A model generated the notes under the pieces. It worked only from the letters and a program-made list of their open reading frames with translations. It did no database searches and was not told the DNA's origin. From NCBI RefSeq assembly GCF_025399795.1, contig NZ_JAODTZ010000006.1:124001-188000 (forward strand): DNA of 64,000 nucleotides, written 5' to 3'. The translations under genes were made by a program, and so were the position numbers. Positions 1 to 8,437 of the stretch are shown here, one piece after another (the first letter of the stretch is position 1; the number at the start of each line of letters is the position of its first letter). Origin of the DNA: Streptomyces rhizosphaerihabitans (GTDB lineage Bacteria > Actinomycetota > Actinomycetes > Streptomycetales > Streptomycetaceae).

Positions 1-199
1 CGGCCGGGCGCAGCGCGAAGAGCAGGATCCAGTAGAAGGGGATCAGGGTGAAGAGCAGGTAGATGCCGAGGGGGAGGTAGATGTGCCATCGCGGGACCTC
101 GTCCCAGGCACGGTGCTTCTTCCGTTCGCGGGGGCGGGGTACCTCGACGGGCGGGGCGGGTGCGGCCGGGGCGATCGTCCCGGCGTCCTTGGTGATCAC
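1..199 (-). CDS. Sugar ABC transporter permease 2, N-terminal part (cut by window edge)
   Basis: Inner-membrane subunit of a carbohydrate importer (MsmG/MalG-like), the last visible gene of a minus-strand operon. Only the first 66 codons are present: a basic cytoplasmic N terminus rich in Pro and Arg, then the first membrane segment (IYLPLGIYLLFTLIPFYWIL). The GTG start overlaps the TGA of the upstream permease (GTGA), so translation is coupled and the two permeases form a heterodimer. No ATPase is visible here. In Streptomyces the shared ATPase MsiK usually energises such importers (family knowledge). The sugar is inferred from the operon's sugar-acid enzymes. Confidence 0.85.
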   Translation of the reverse strand, partial: MITKDAGTIAPAAPAPPVEVPRPRERKKHRAWDEVPRWHIYLPLGIYLLFTLIPFYWILLFALRPA

Positions 200-1131
200 T
201 TGTCCCCGCCTCCGAACTTGCTCAGCCGCAGATAGACGATCGAGCAGAACAGCAGAATCACGAACGCGACCGTGGTGAGGGCCGACGCGTAGCCGAAGTT
301 GTGGGCGTCGACACTGGTGTTGGCGATGTAGAGCGGGAGGGTCGTCGTCTCGCCCGCGGGTCCGCCGCCGGTCAGGGTGTAGAGCAGGTCGACGTTGTTG
401 AACTCCCACACCGCGCGCAGCAGCGTGGAGAGGATGATCGCGTCCTTGAGGTGCGGCAGCGTGATGTGCAGGAACTGCCGGACACGGCTCGCTCCGTCGA
501 CCTCGGCGGCCTCGTACAGGTCCTTGGAGACGGACTGGAGGTCGGCGAGGATCAGGATCGCGAAGAAGGGGACCCCGCGCCACAGGTCGGCGACCACGGC
601 AGCCGAGAAGACGGTGGAGGTGTCCGACAGCCAGCTCGTCCCGTACGAGCCGATGCCGGCGTCGGCGAGGTAACGGGTGATGCCCGTCTGGGAGTTGTAG
701 AGCAGCACCCAGATGGCCGAGGTCAGCACCCCGGAGACGGCCCACGGCGAGAAGACCAGTGCGCGCCCGAACGCCCGCCCGGCGAAGGTCTGGTTGACGA
801 TCAGCGCGAGCGCCAGGCCGAACAGGAGCTGGAGGCCCACCTCGACGACGACCCACTTCGCGCTGAAGGTCAGCGTGTCCCAGAACTGGGGGTCCTGGGT
901 GAAAGCGTGCGTGAAGTTGCCGACGCCCGCGTAGCCGTTGCGCCACGGTTTGGTGGGGTTGTAGTTCTGCAGGCTGTAGTAGAAGACGCTGATGACGGGG
1001 TAGGCGATGAAGCCCAGCATCAGCAGCGCCGCGGGGGCGATCAGCAGATACGGAAGCCTGCGCGGGGTCGCGGAAGCACGGCGCCGCCGGGGTGGCGCGG
1101 GCGGTTTCGCCACGGCTGCGGCTTGGGCCAT
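196..1131 (-). CDS. Sugar ABC transporter permease 1 (MalF/UgpA type)
   Basis: A 311-residue integral membrane permease of a CUT1-type carbohydrate importer. After a basic N terminus (PPRRRRASATPRR) come about six hydrophobic helices. The cytoplasmic EAA loop that docks the ATPase is visible (YEAAEVDGASRVRQFLHITLP). ATG 1131 is chosen because GGAGAA lies about 7 bases upstream; the frame continues further upstream without a family match. It follows the dehydratase after a gap of about 100 bases and overlaps the second permease by 4 bases. The substrate-binding protein is not in the visible part of the operon and probably lies beyond the left edge. Confidence 0.9.
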   Translation of the reverse strand: MAQAAAVAKPPAPPRRRRASATPRRLPYLLIAPAALLMLGFIAYPVISVFYYSLQNYNPTKPWRNGYAGVGNFTHAFTQDPQFWDTLTFSAKWVVVEVGLQLLFGLALALIVNQTFAGRAFGRALVFSPWAVSGVLTSAIWVLLYNSQTGITRYLADAGIGSYGTSWLSDTSTVFSAAVVADLWRGVPFFAILILADLQSVSKDLYEAAEVDGASRVRQFLHITLPHLKDAIILSTLLRAVWEFNNVDLLYTLTGGGPAGETTTLPLYIANTSVDAHNFGYASALTTVAFVILLFCSIVYLRLSKFGGGDK

Positions 1132-1229
1132 GACTGTTCTCCGTTCGCAGTGGGGCAAGTACAACGGGTACAGGAAGCGCTTGCTACGACCACATGGGTC
1201 GAGCACTTCCACATGCGGGTGCGGGGGCC

Positions 1230-2960
1230 TCAGCCCGCGTACGGGTCCGGCACCTGGCCCGGCCGGGCCAGGAACGCGAAGTCGCACCCGGTGTCGGCCT
1301 GGGTGATCTGCTCGTTGTAGAGCGCGCCGTAGCCGCGCTCGTACCGGACGGGCGGCGGAGTCCAGTCGGCCCGCCTGCGCTCCAGCTCCGTGTCGTCCAC
1401 GTTGAGCTGGAGTGACCGTGCCTCGACGTCGAGGGTGATCGTGTCCCCGCTCCGCACGAGGGCGAGCGGGCCGCCGACGTACGACTCGGGCGCCACGTGC
1501 AGCACGCAGGCGCCGTAACTGGTGCCGCTCATCCGGGCGTCGGAGATCCGCACCATGTCCCGGACGCCCCGCTTCAGCAGGTGGTCGGGGATGGGCAGCA
1601 TCCCGTACTCGGGCATTCCCGGGCCGCCCTTGGGACCGGAGCCCCGCAGCACGAGAACGCTGTCCGCGGTGATACCGAGCGAGGGGTCGTTGATGGTCCG
1701 CTGCATGGTGCGGTAGTCGTCGAAGACGACTGCGGGACCGGTGTGCTTGAGCAGGTGCGGCTCGGCGGCGATGTGCTTGATGACGGCGCCGTCGGGGCAG
1801 AGGTTGCCGCGCAGGACGGCCACTCCGCCCTCGGCCGCGACCGGGTTCTGCCGGGTGCGGATGACGTCGTCGTTGTGCACCCGGGCGTTCGCCAACTGCT
1901 CGCGCAGGGTGTCGTGGGACACGGTGGGCCGGTCCAGGTGCAGCAGATCGGTGATCCGCGACAGGAACCCGGGCAGACCGCCGGCGAAGTGGAAGTCCTC
2001 CATGAGGTACGTCCGTCCACCGGGCCGGACGTTGGCGAGAACCGGCACGGTCCGGGCGATCCGGTCGAAGTCGTCGAGCGTGAGGGTGACACCGGCGCGT
2101 CCGGCCATGGCGATCAGATGGATCACGGCGTTCGTCGAACCGCCGAGACCGAGCACGGTCGTCACCGCGTCCGTGAAGGCCTCCGCGGTGAGGATGTCGG
2201 ACAACGTCCGGTCCTTGTGGACGAGTTCGACGATCCTGAGCCCCGCCGCGGCGGCCATCCGGTCGTGTCCGGAGTCGACGGCGGGGATGCTCGACGCGCC
2301 GGGCACGGTGACGCCGAGCGCCTCGGCGGCGGCCGTGAGCGTGGACGCCGTGCCCATCGTCATGCAGTGCCCCGGCGACCGGGCCAGCCCGCTCTCCAGC
2401 TCGGTCAGCTCGCAGTCCCCGATGAGACCTGCGCGCTTGTCGTCCCAGTACTTCCACATGTCGGTACCGGAGCCGAGGACCTCGTTGCGCCAGTGGCCAG
2501 GGAGCATCGGCCCGGCGGGCACGAAGACGGTCGGCAGATCGACCGAGGCGGCCCCCATCAGCAGCGCGGGCGTGGTCTTGTCGCAGCCGCCCATCAGCAC
2601 GGCCCCGTCCACCGGATACGACCGCAGCAGTTCCTCGGTCTCCATCGCGAGCAGATTGCGGTAGAGCATCGGGGTCGGCTTCTGGAAGGTCTCGCTCAGC
2701 GTGGACACCGGGAATTCGAGCGGGAAACCGCCGGCCTGCCACACGCCCCGCTTCACGGCCTGGGCGCGGTCGCGCAGGTGCACATGGCACGGGTTGATGT
2801 CGGACCAGGTGTTCAGGATCGCGATGACCGGTTTGCCCAGGTGCTCCTCGGGGAGGTAGCCGAGCTGCCGGGTTCTGGCCCGGTGGCTGAACGAACGCAG
2901 CCCGTCGGTGCCGTACCACTGATGGCTTCTGAGGTCCTCGGGCCGTTTCACAGGGACCAT
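1230..2960 (-). CDS. IlvD/Edd-family sugar-acid dehydratase (L-arabonate dehydratase-like)
   Basis: A 576-residue Fe-S cluster dehydratase that converts an aldonic acid to a 2-keto-3-deoxy acid. Family signatures visible: NTWSDINPCHVHLRD, GCDKTTPALLMGAAS (cluster cysteine), SPGHCMTMGTAST, GLGGSTNAVIHL and VRISDARMSGTSYGACVLH. These match the L-arabonate dehydratase subgroup better than dihydroxyacid dehydratase IlvD, in full length and in motif spacing. The gene overlaps the upstream DHDPS-family lyase by 13 bases. Together they fit the non-phosphorylative route aldonate -> 2-keto-3-deoxyaldonate -> alpha-ketoglutarate semialdehyde. D-xylonate or another aldonate remains possible as substrate. 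Confidence 0.85.
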   Translation of the reverse strand: MVPVKRPEDLRSHQWYGTDGLRSFSHRARTRQLGYLPEEHLGKPVIAILNTWSDINPCHVHLRDRAQAVKRGVWQAGGFPLEFPVSTLSETFQKPTPMLYRNLLAMETEELLRSYPVDGAVLMGGCDKTTPALLMGAASVDLPTVFVPAGPMLPGHWRNEVLGSGTDMWKYWDDKRAGLIGDCELTELESGLARSPGHCMTMGTASTLTAAAEALGVTVPGASSIPAVDSGHDRMAAAAGLRIVELVHKDRTLSDILTAEAFTDAVTTVLGLGGSTNAVIHLIAMAGRAGVTLTLDDFDRIARTVPVLANVRPGGRTYLMEDFHFAGGLPGFLSRITDLLHLDRPTVSHDTLREQLANARVHNDDVIRTRQNPVAAEGGVAVLRGNLCPDGAVIKHIAAEPHLLKHTGPAVVFDDYRTMQRTINDPSLGITADSVLVLRGSGPKGGPGMPEYGMLPIPDHLLKRGVRDMVRISDARMSGTSYGACVLHVAPESYVGGPLALVRSGDTITLDVEARSLQLNVDDTELERRRADWTPPPVRYERGYGALYNEQITQADTGCDFAFLARPGQVPDPYAG

Positions 2961-3856
2961 CCGGCGGCTATGGCGGCGACCTCGGAACGCTCGCCCGCGG
3001 GCAGCGGCCTGCTCGGCGGGCGGACGTCACGGCGGCACAGGCCGAGCGAGGACAGGGCCTCCTTGACCACGGTGACGTTGTTCGCGGAGGCGTTGGCGGC
3101 GCGCAGTTCCTCGAAACGGCGGATCTGCTCCCAGACCTTCATCGCGGCCGGGTAGTCGCCGGACCGGAGCGCTTCGATCATGTTCAGCGAGACGGCCGGG
3201 GCGACGTTCACCAGGCCCGAGGTGAAGCCGGTGGCGCCGGCCGAGAAGTACGAGGGAGCGTACGGCTCGGCGAGTCCGGCCACCCACACGAACCGTTCGA
3301 GCCCGGCGTCGCGTGCGAAGGACGCGAAGCGCGCCGCGTCGGGCACGGCGTACTTCACACCGATGACGTTCGGACAGGCGTCCGCGAGTTCCGCGAGCCG
3401 CGCACCCGCGAGCACCGGATTGCGGATGTACGGCACGACGCCCAGCTCCGGCACGGCCTCCGCGATGGCCCGGTGGTAGTCGACCCAGCCGCTCTCCGAG
3501 ACATAGGGATGTACGGGCTGATGGACCATCACCATCGGTGCGCCGAGGGCACGGGCGTGCCGGGCGGAGGCGACGGCGGTCGGCACGTCGTGTCCGACGC
3601 CGACGAGGACGACCGCGCGGTCGCCGGCCTCCTCGACGGTCAACTCGGTGACGGTCCGGCGCTCTTCGGGAGTGAGGGCGTAGAACTCGCCGGTGTTGCC
3701 GTTGGGGGTGAGGGTGCGGACGCCGCCGTCGATCAGCCGGCGCAGCAGGGCCCGGTGGGCGTCCCGGTCGATCGTGCCGTCCTCGGCGAACGGGGTCACC
3801 GGGATCGCCACGACCTCGGCGAGTGCCGCCCGCTGGGTCTCGAACGTCGCTGTCAT
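2948..3856 (-). CDS. DHDPS/NAL-family lyase or dehydratase, probably 2-keto-3-deoxyaldonate dehydratase
   Basis: A 302-residue class I TIM-barrel enzyme. Visible active-site elements: the carboxylate-binding loop NGNTGEFYAL (GxTGE variant), the tyrosine in VVPYIRNP and the Schiff-base lysine in VIGVKYAVPD. It lies between a GntR regulator (ATGA overlap at 3853-3856) and an arabonate-dehydratase-like gene. The likely role is dehydration or cleavage of 2-keto-3-deoxy-L-arabonate (or a similar acid). It is unlikely to be the lysine-pathway DapA, because a canonical dapA lies at 34.3 kb and a third family member, kdgD, at 9.6 kb. Dehydratase versus aldolase cannot be settled from sequence. Confidence 0.82.
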   Translation of the reverse strand: MTATFETQRAALAEVVAIPVTPFAEDGTIDRDAHRALLRRLIDGGVRTLTPNGNTGEFYALTPEERRTVTELTVEEAGDRAVVLVGVGHDVPTAVASARHARALGAPMVMVHQPVHPYVSESGWVDYHRAIAEAVPELGVVPYIRNPVLAGARLAELADACPNVIGVKYAVPDAARFASFARDAGLERFVWVAGLAEPYAPSYFSAGATGFTSGLVNVAPAVSLNMIEALRSGDYPAAMKVWEQIRRFEELRAANASANNVTVVKEALSSLGLCRRDVRPPSRPLPAGERSEVAAIAAGWSL

Positions 3857-4509
3857 TCCTGTCCGTCCTCTTCCTGGCCCTGGGGGAAGGCCCGTTGCAC
3901 GAACGACGCGATATGCGCGTGCAGCGCTCCGGCCGCGCCGTCGGCGTCACCGTCGAGGGCGAGCCGCAGGATCTCCCGATGCTCGCTCGCCTCCCGTTCC
4001 CAGGAGGGATCGGACGCCCAGGCGACCGCCGAGACGAGGGCCGCCTGGTCGCGCACCTCGTCGAGCATCCGGCCGAGCAGCGGATTGCCGCAGGGGACGT
4101 ACAGGGCGCGGTGGAACTCCCGGTTGGCCAGGGACCGTTCGGCGGTGTCGGCGGCGTCGTCGGCTCGGGTGAGCGCTTCACGGGCGGCGTCGAGGGAGGC
4201 TCCGCGGCGCACCACCCGTCGCAGCGCCTCGGGTTCGAGGAGCAGCCGTACGTCGTACACCTCGCGCGCCATGTCCGCGTCCACCATGCGTACCGTGACG
4301 CCCTTGTACTGGTTCATCACGACGAGCCCGGTACCGGCCAGGGTCTTGAGCGCCTCGCGCACGGGGGTCTTGGACACCCCGAACTGTGCGGCGAGGTCGG
4401 TCTCGACCAGGGCCTGTCCCGGGGTCAACTGCCCGGTGAGGATGCGGTGTTTGATCCCTTCCAGCACGAACTGCGTGCGGGACGGGATCGGGGTGGGCAC
4501 AGAGGTCAT
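3853..4509 (-). CDS. GntR-family regulator, FCD (FadR) subfamily
   Basis: A 218-residue transcription factor. An N-terminal winged helix (VETDLAAQFGVSKTPVREALKTLAGTGLV) is followed by a helical FCD ligand domain with the conserved NREFHRALY and EHREIL histidines that hold a metal or acid ligand. ATG 4509 is preferred over the upstream in-frame ATG 4554 because GGAGAGG precedes it. First gene of the sugar-acid operon, so it probably autoregulates and responds to an aldonate or a 2-keto-3-deoxy acid. Two inverted repeats lie 85-107 bases upstream of the start. Confidence 0.9.
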   Translation of the reverse strand: MTSVPTPIPSRTQFVLEGIKHRILTGQLTPGQALVETDLAAQFGVSKTPVREALKTLAGTGLVVMNQYKGVTVRMVDADMAREVYDVRLLLEPEALRRVVRRGASLDAAREALTRADDAADTAERSLANREFHRALYVPCGNPLLGRMLDEVRDQAALVSAVAWASDPSWEREASEHREILRLALDGDADGAAGALHAHIASFVQRAFPQGQEEDGQE

Positions 4510-4593
4510 GCGCGCCTCTCCGGTCTCACGGCTCGGATCACGGGATCCGGGCATCGACCGTGGACATCGATCCCGGATCTCGCATATCGCGTC

Positions 4594-4616
4594 TCATATA
4601 TGACGTACGAAGTACG
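4594..4616. promoter_or_regulatory. Candidate GntR operator pair upstream of the sugar-acid operon
   Basis: Two adjacent dyads precede the GntR gene: the perfect palindrome TCATATATGA (4594-4603) and CGTAC-GAA-GTACG (4604-4616). They are AT-richer than the surroundings and abut each other. FadR-type GntR proteins bind short palindromes of this kind near their own promoter. The assignment is positional inference. Confidence 0.4.
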
Positions 4617-4882
4617 ACGCGTTGAAGGTAGGAGCGCGACCGTGTTTCGTCAACGCTTCCGGCAAAGGAAGTTGATGTGACGCGCGGGGTGCGAAGCACC
4701 GGACGACCTGGGTCCCGCCCTCGGGGGGAGACACGTCGAGCGTTCGCTTTCGCGATGCCGGTCGAGGTCGGTCCGGCAAGGGCACGGGCAGGTGCCGACG
4801 GCGCGTTCGGCAAGGACCTGGCAGGGCAGAACGGGGGCGTACGGGCCCCGGAGCGCAAGATCGGGCTGCCCGCACACACGCT

Positions 4883-4913
4883 CGGGCTGCCCTCGTACGC
4901 GACGGGCAGCCCG
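4883..4913 (-). terminator. Probable terminator after the DinB-like gene
   Basis: Inverted repeat CGGGCTGCC / GGCAGCCCG separated by 13 bases, about 100 bases beyond the stop of the minus-strand gene at 5011. A second copy of the left arm at 4862-4872 offers an alternative, longer hairpin. No U-tract follows, which is usual in Streptomyces. Confidence 0.4.
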
Positions 4914-5010
4914 TAGAGCCTCGGTTTCCGGGTCGCACACCTGGCGCCGGATCCGTGTGCTTCCGTGATTCAGCAAAGGCGGATCACGGCTCTTTGCTTT
5001 CTGCTCCCCC

Positions 5011-5598
5011 CTACGGCTTCCAGCCTGGGTCGCGGCCGCTGAGGCCGATCACGCGGTCGAAGAGCGGTGCGTCGTCGGGTACCGGGACGGCGGGCCCGAA
5101 GATGCCCCCGCCCCGGGTCGGGTCCTCGGCCACGGCACCGAGGAACCCGTACGACGCCTGCAGGGCGGCGGCATCGGGCGCGTACTCCTGGCCGGTGGCC
5201 CGCGCGAGGTCCCAGCCGTGCACCACCAGTTCGTCGGCGGCGACGGCCGCCGCGACCGCACCCGGCAGCGGCACTCCGCCCGCCCGGGTCATGCCGGTCC
5301 AGGCGGCCGGGTCCCGCCAGGCGTCGGCGAGTTCGTCGAGCGCCTTCGGCAGGGTCTCGCGCCAGCCGAGCCCGATGTCGGGCAGGGCGGAGTCCGGGCT
5401 CGTGTCGGTCGTCGCGCCCAGGTCCTTGCGCGCGGCGTCGCGGAAGGCGACGGACAGTCCGGCCAGGTGCCCCAGGATGTTGCGCACCGCGTAGTCCGGA
5501 CACGGGGTCGCCCCGTCGAGCCGATCGTCCGTGACCGCGTCCGCGAGACGCGCCACGATCAGGGCCTGCGGCCCCAGGTCGAAAGTCTGGCCGGTCAT
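5011..5598 (-). CDS. TIGR03086-type metal-binding protein (DinB/mycothiol-dependent isomerase superfamily)
   Basis: A 195-residue four-helix-bundle protein of the DinB/maleylpyruvate-isomerase-N superfamily. Conserved elements: CPDYAVRNILGHLAGL near the N terminus and ADELVVHGWDLARATGQ, whose histidines are the expected metal ligands in this family. ATG 5598 is chosen because GAGGAG sits at the right distance; ATG 5619 lies upstream in frame but has a weak site. Many actinobacterial members are thought to use mycothiol, but the substrate of this subgroup is unknown. It stands alone. Confidence 0.82.
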   Translation of the reverse strand: MTGQTFDLGPQALIVARLADAVTDDRLDGATPCPDYAVRNILGHLAGLSVAFRDAARKDLGATTDTSPDSALPDIGLGWRETLPKALDELADAWRDPAAWTGMTRAGGVPLPGAVAAAVAADELVVHGWDLARATGQEYAPDAAALQASYGFLGAVAEDPTRGGGIFGPAVPVPDDAPLFDRVIGLSGRDPGWKP

Positions 5599-5869
5599 CC
5601 GATTCTCCTCAGAACTCATGTCCACTTCAGGGGGAAGCCTGTGGGGGCACGCCCGTCGGGGCACGCCCATGGGATAGACCCCGTCCGCACACGAAATTCA
5701 TCGGTTCCCCGCCCCCGGGCCCCCGCACCAGGACAGCCGGACGGCCCGACGCCGGACGACCCGATGCCGGACGGCCCGCTCCTCCGTATGCAGCAGCGGC
5801 GGAGGCGAGTCGATCACCCGGGGCCGAAGCTGGGCGTGCCCCGGCCCCCGCCCGACTCGGGAGAACTCC

Positions 5870-7045
5870 ATGCCACTGCCTCGCCGCCCCCGACTGCGTC
5901 CGTCCCTCGGCGCCCTGCTGGCCGCCGCCTGTCTGACCGGTGTCGTGTCCGCACCGGCCGACGCCGGCTCCGGCTCCACGGACCGCGACCACGACCGCGC
6001 GCTGCAGAAGCAGCTCGAGGAGCTCGTGCGCAGCCCCGGCGGCCCACCCGGTGCCATCGCCGTCCTGCGCCGCGAGGGCGAGTCCCGCATCGTGCGCGCC
6101 GGAGTCGCCGACATCGACAGCGGCCGTCCGATCGAACCGAACGACCACACGCGGATCGCCAGTACGGCGAAGGCGTTCAGCGGTGCCGTGGCGCTGGGCC
6201 TGGTGGACCGGGGCACGCTCTCCCTCGGCGACACCATCGGCCGTCGGCTGCCGTCCCTGCCGCGGAAGTGGCACGCCGTGACGCTGCGCCAGTTGCTGAA
6301 CCACACGAGCGGGCTGCCGGACTACACCCGGAGTCCCGAGTTCCTGGAGATCCTCACCGCCGACCCCCGTCACCACTTCGACTCGCGCCGGCTGCTCGAC
6401 TACGTGGCCGGCGAGCCCCTGCTGTTCCGGCCGGGATCGCAGTACAAGTATTCGAACTCCGACAACATCGCGGTCGCGTTGATGGCCGAGGCGGCGACCG
6501 GCAAGCGCTACGAGCAGTTGCTGCGCGAGCTCGTGTACCGGCCGCTCCACCTGCGCGACACGAGCCTCCCGCAGGGCTACGAGATGCCCGAGCCGTACAT
6601 GCACGGCTACGACGTCCAGCCGCCGAACCCCCCGGAGGACATCAGCGAGGTGCTCAGCGCGTCGGGCGTGTGGGCGTCGGGCGGGATCATCTCGACTCCG
6701 GCGGACCTGACCCGCTTCATCCGCGGCTACGCGGGCGGCGCCCTGATCTCCGAGGCCACCCTGCGCGAGCAGCGCCGCTGGATCGACGGGGCCTCGGAGC
6801 CGGCGGGACCCGGCGAGAACAAGGCGGGAGCGGCGATCTTCCGCTACTCCACCCGCTGCGGAGTGGTCCTCGGCCACACGGGCAACTTCCCGGGCTACAC
6901 ACAGCTGATCGCCGCCACACCCGACGGCCGGCGGTCCCTGACCGTCTCGCTCACCACCCAGGTGAACGAGGCGACCAAGCCGGAACTGCTGAAGGAGCTG
7001 CGCAAGGTCGAGGAGAACTTCGTCTGCGCGCTGCTGAAGAACTGA
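5870..7045 (+). CDS. Secreted serine hydrolase (class C beta-lactamase / D-Ala-D-Ala carboxypeptidase fold)
   Basis: A 391-residue exported enzyme. A basic start and hydrophobic core (GALLAAACLTGVVSAPADA) form a Sec signal peptide of about 32 residues. The catalytic SxxK is S98-TAK (ARIASTAKAF region), the YxN motif is YSN near residue 194, and HTG near residue 335 is the KTG-box equivalent. This is the Streptomyces R61 DD-peptidase/esterase family, acting outside the membrane on D-alanyl peptides or esters. Which of these it does cannot be told from sequence. It is a single gene with no obvious partner. Confidence 0.88.
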   Translation: MPLPRRPRLRPSLGALLAAACLTGVVSAPADAGSGSTDRDHDRALQKQLEELVRSPGGPPGAIAVLRREGESRIVRAGVADIDSGRPIEPNDHTRIASTAKAFSGAVALGLVDRGTLSLGDTIGRRLPSLPRKWHAVTLRQLLNHTSGLPDYTRSPEFLEILTADPRHHFDSRRLLDYVAGEPLLFRPGSQYKYSNSDNIAVALMAEAATGKRYEQLLRELVYRPLHLRDTSLPQGYEMPEPYMHGYDVQPPNPPEDISEVLSASGVWASGGIISTPADLTRFIRGYAGGALISEATLREQRRWIDGASEPAGPGENKAGAAIFRYSTRCGVVLGHTGNFPGYTQLIAATPDGRRSLTVSLTTQVNEATKPELLKELRKVEENFVCALLKN

Positions 7046-7184
7046 GGGACCCCGGGGTGAGGAGGCGCCACCGTCCGTGCGGCGAGCGGCTGAGCCGTCG
7101 TCCGCCGACGGGCCTCGGCAGTGCCCGTGTCTAAGGCAGTTGCCCGATCCTCTCGATCCCGCCTTAGAACCATGATCACCTGCC

Positions 7185-8381
7185 ATGGCATGGACAGTGA
7201 TGAGGGTTCTGGGCGATCGCAACGCCGGTCTGTATCTGACCGGAGTGGTCGTCTCCGGTTTCGGGACGTCGGCGATGTGGCTGGCCTCGGGCATCTGGGT
7301 CAAGGATCTGACGGGCTCGAACGGTCTGGCGGCGCTCTGCGCCCTCGCCCTCTGGGCCCCCACGCTGATCGGCCCCGTCCTGGGCACCCTCGCCGACCGG
7401 ACCCGCCGCCGCCCCCTGCTCATCGGGACGAATCTGGTCCTGGCCGCGCTCCTGCCCGTCCTGTTCACCGTGGACGGGCAGGGCCGCCTGTGGATCCTGT
7501 TCGCGGTGCTCCTGGTCTACGGCACGGCGGGGGTGATCGAGGACGCAGCCGAGACCGCGCTGCTGGCCGGCGCGATCGACGAGCGTCTCCTCGGCGACCT
7601 CAACGGCCTGCGCATGACGGCCAACGAGGGCATGAAACTGGTGGCCCCGCTCGCCGGGGCAGGTCTCTACGCCGCGTACGGCGGCGCGCGGGTGGCGCTC
7701 CTGGACGCGGTGACCTTCGTGCTGGCGGCGGGGGTGTACGCGCTGCTGAGAGTCCGCGAGACCACGCCGGTCCGGACGTCCGCCGGGAGCCTGCGCACCC
7801 GCACCGCGGAAGGCGTACGCCACCTCCGGCAAAACCCCCGACTCCGGGTCCTGGTCCTGGCCGGCGGTACGACCATGCTCTTCGGGGGGATCAACGGCGC
7901 GACGGTCTACGCCGTGGCCGAGGGGCTGGGCCGGTCCCCCACGTACGTCGGCGTCCTGTACGTCGCCCAGGGCGCCGGGTCGGTCGGCGTCGGGCTGGTG
8001 TCCGGGACGCTGCTGCGGCGGCTGGGCGAACGGCGCTTCGCCGCCTGCGGCATCGCGCTGACCGCCGTCGCGGTCGCCCTCCGGGCGGTTCCCCTCGATC
8101 CGGTGGCCCTGGTCTCCAGCACGGCCGTGGGGGCCGGGCTGCCCTGCGTGCTCATCGCCACGTACACCGTGGTCCAGCGCGAGACCCCGGCCGACCTGCT
8201 GGGCCGCACCTCCGCCACCGTGAACACGCTGCTGTACGCCCCGAACGCCGTCGGGCTGGCCCTCGGGGCGGGGCTCGTCGAACTGGTCGACTACCGGGTC
8301 CTGCTGCCCGCGCTGGGCCTGATCCGGCTGGTGACCCTGAGCCCTCTTCTGCGGACCGCCCCCGCGCCGGTGGTGGACTGA
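7185..8381 (+). CDS. MFS transporter
   Basis: A 398-residue polytopic membrane protein with about 12 hydrophobic segments. A typical MFS A-loop follows the second helix (GTLADRTRRRPLLIGTN) and there is a long central loop rich in Arg (RTSAGSLRTRTAEGVRHLRQNPRL). It resembles drug/proton antiporters of the MefA/enterobactin-exporter subgroup. No clear ribosome-binding site precedes ATG 7185. ATG 7200 (MRVLGDRNAGLYL) is an equally plausible start and fits the usual family N terminus. The substrate is unknown. Confidence 0.85.
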   Translation: MAWTVMRVLGDRNAGLYLTGVVVSGFGTSAMWLASGIWVKDLTGSNGLAALCALALWAPTLIGPVLGTLADRTRRRPLLIGTNLVLAALLPVLFTVDGQGRLWILFAVLLVYGTAGVIEDAAETALLAGAIDERLLGDLNGLRMTANEGMKLVAPLAGAGLYAAYGGARVALLDAVTFVLAAGVYALLRVRETTPVRTSAGSLRTRTAEGVRHLRQNPRLRVLVLAGGTTMLFGGINGATVYAVAEGLGRSPTYVGVLYVAQGAGSVGVGLVSGTLLRRLGERRFAACGIALTAVAVALRAVPLDPVALVSSTAVGAGLPCVLIATYTVVQRETPADLLGRTSATVNTLLYAPNAVGLALGAGLVELVDYRVLLPALGLIRLVTLSPLLRTAPAPVVD

Positions 8382-8384
8382 CGA

Positions 8385-8428
8385 GGCGCTGGACCGTCGC
8401 GCCCGAGGGGCTGGACCGTCGCGCCCGC
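8385..8428. repeat. Short direct repeat between convergent genes
   Basis: Two tandem copies of GCTGGACCGTCGCGCCCG, followed by a partial third copy (GGGCTGGAC). They fill the 56-base gap between the convergent MFS gene and the gene ending at 8438. Probably replication slippage in spacer DNA. No terminator hairpin is evident here. Confidence 0.6.
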
Positions 8429-8437
8429 TGGGCTGGA

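Noticed and set aside
2948..3856. Lysine-pathway dapA
   Set aside because: The NGNTGE loop, operon with a sugar-acid dehydratase and GntR control point to aldonate catabolism. The canonical dapA is at 34311.
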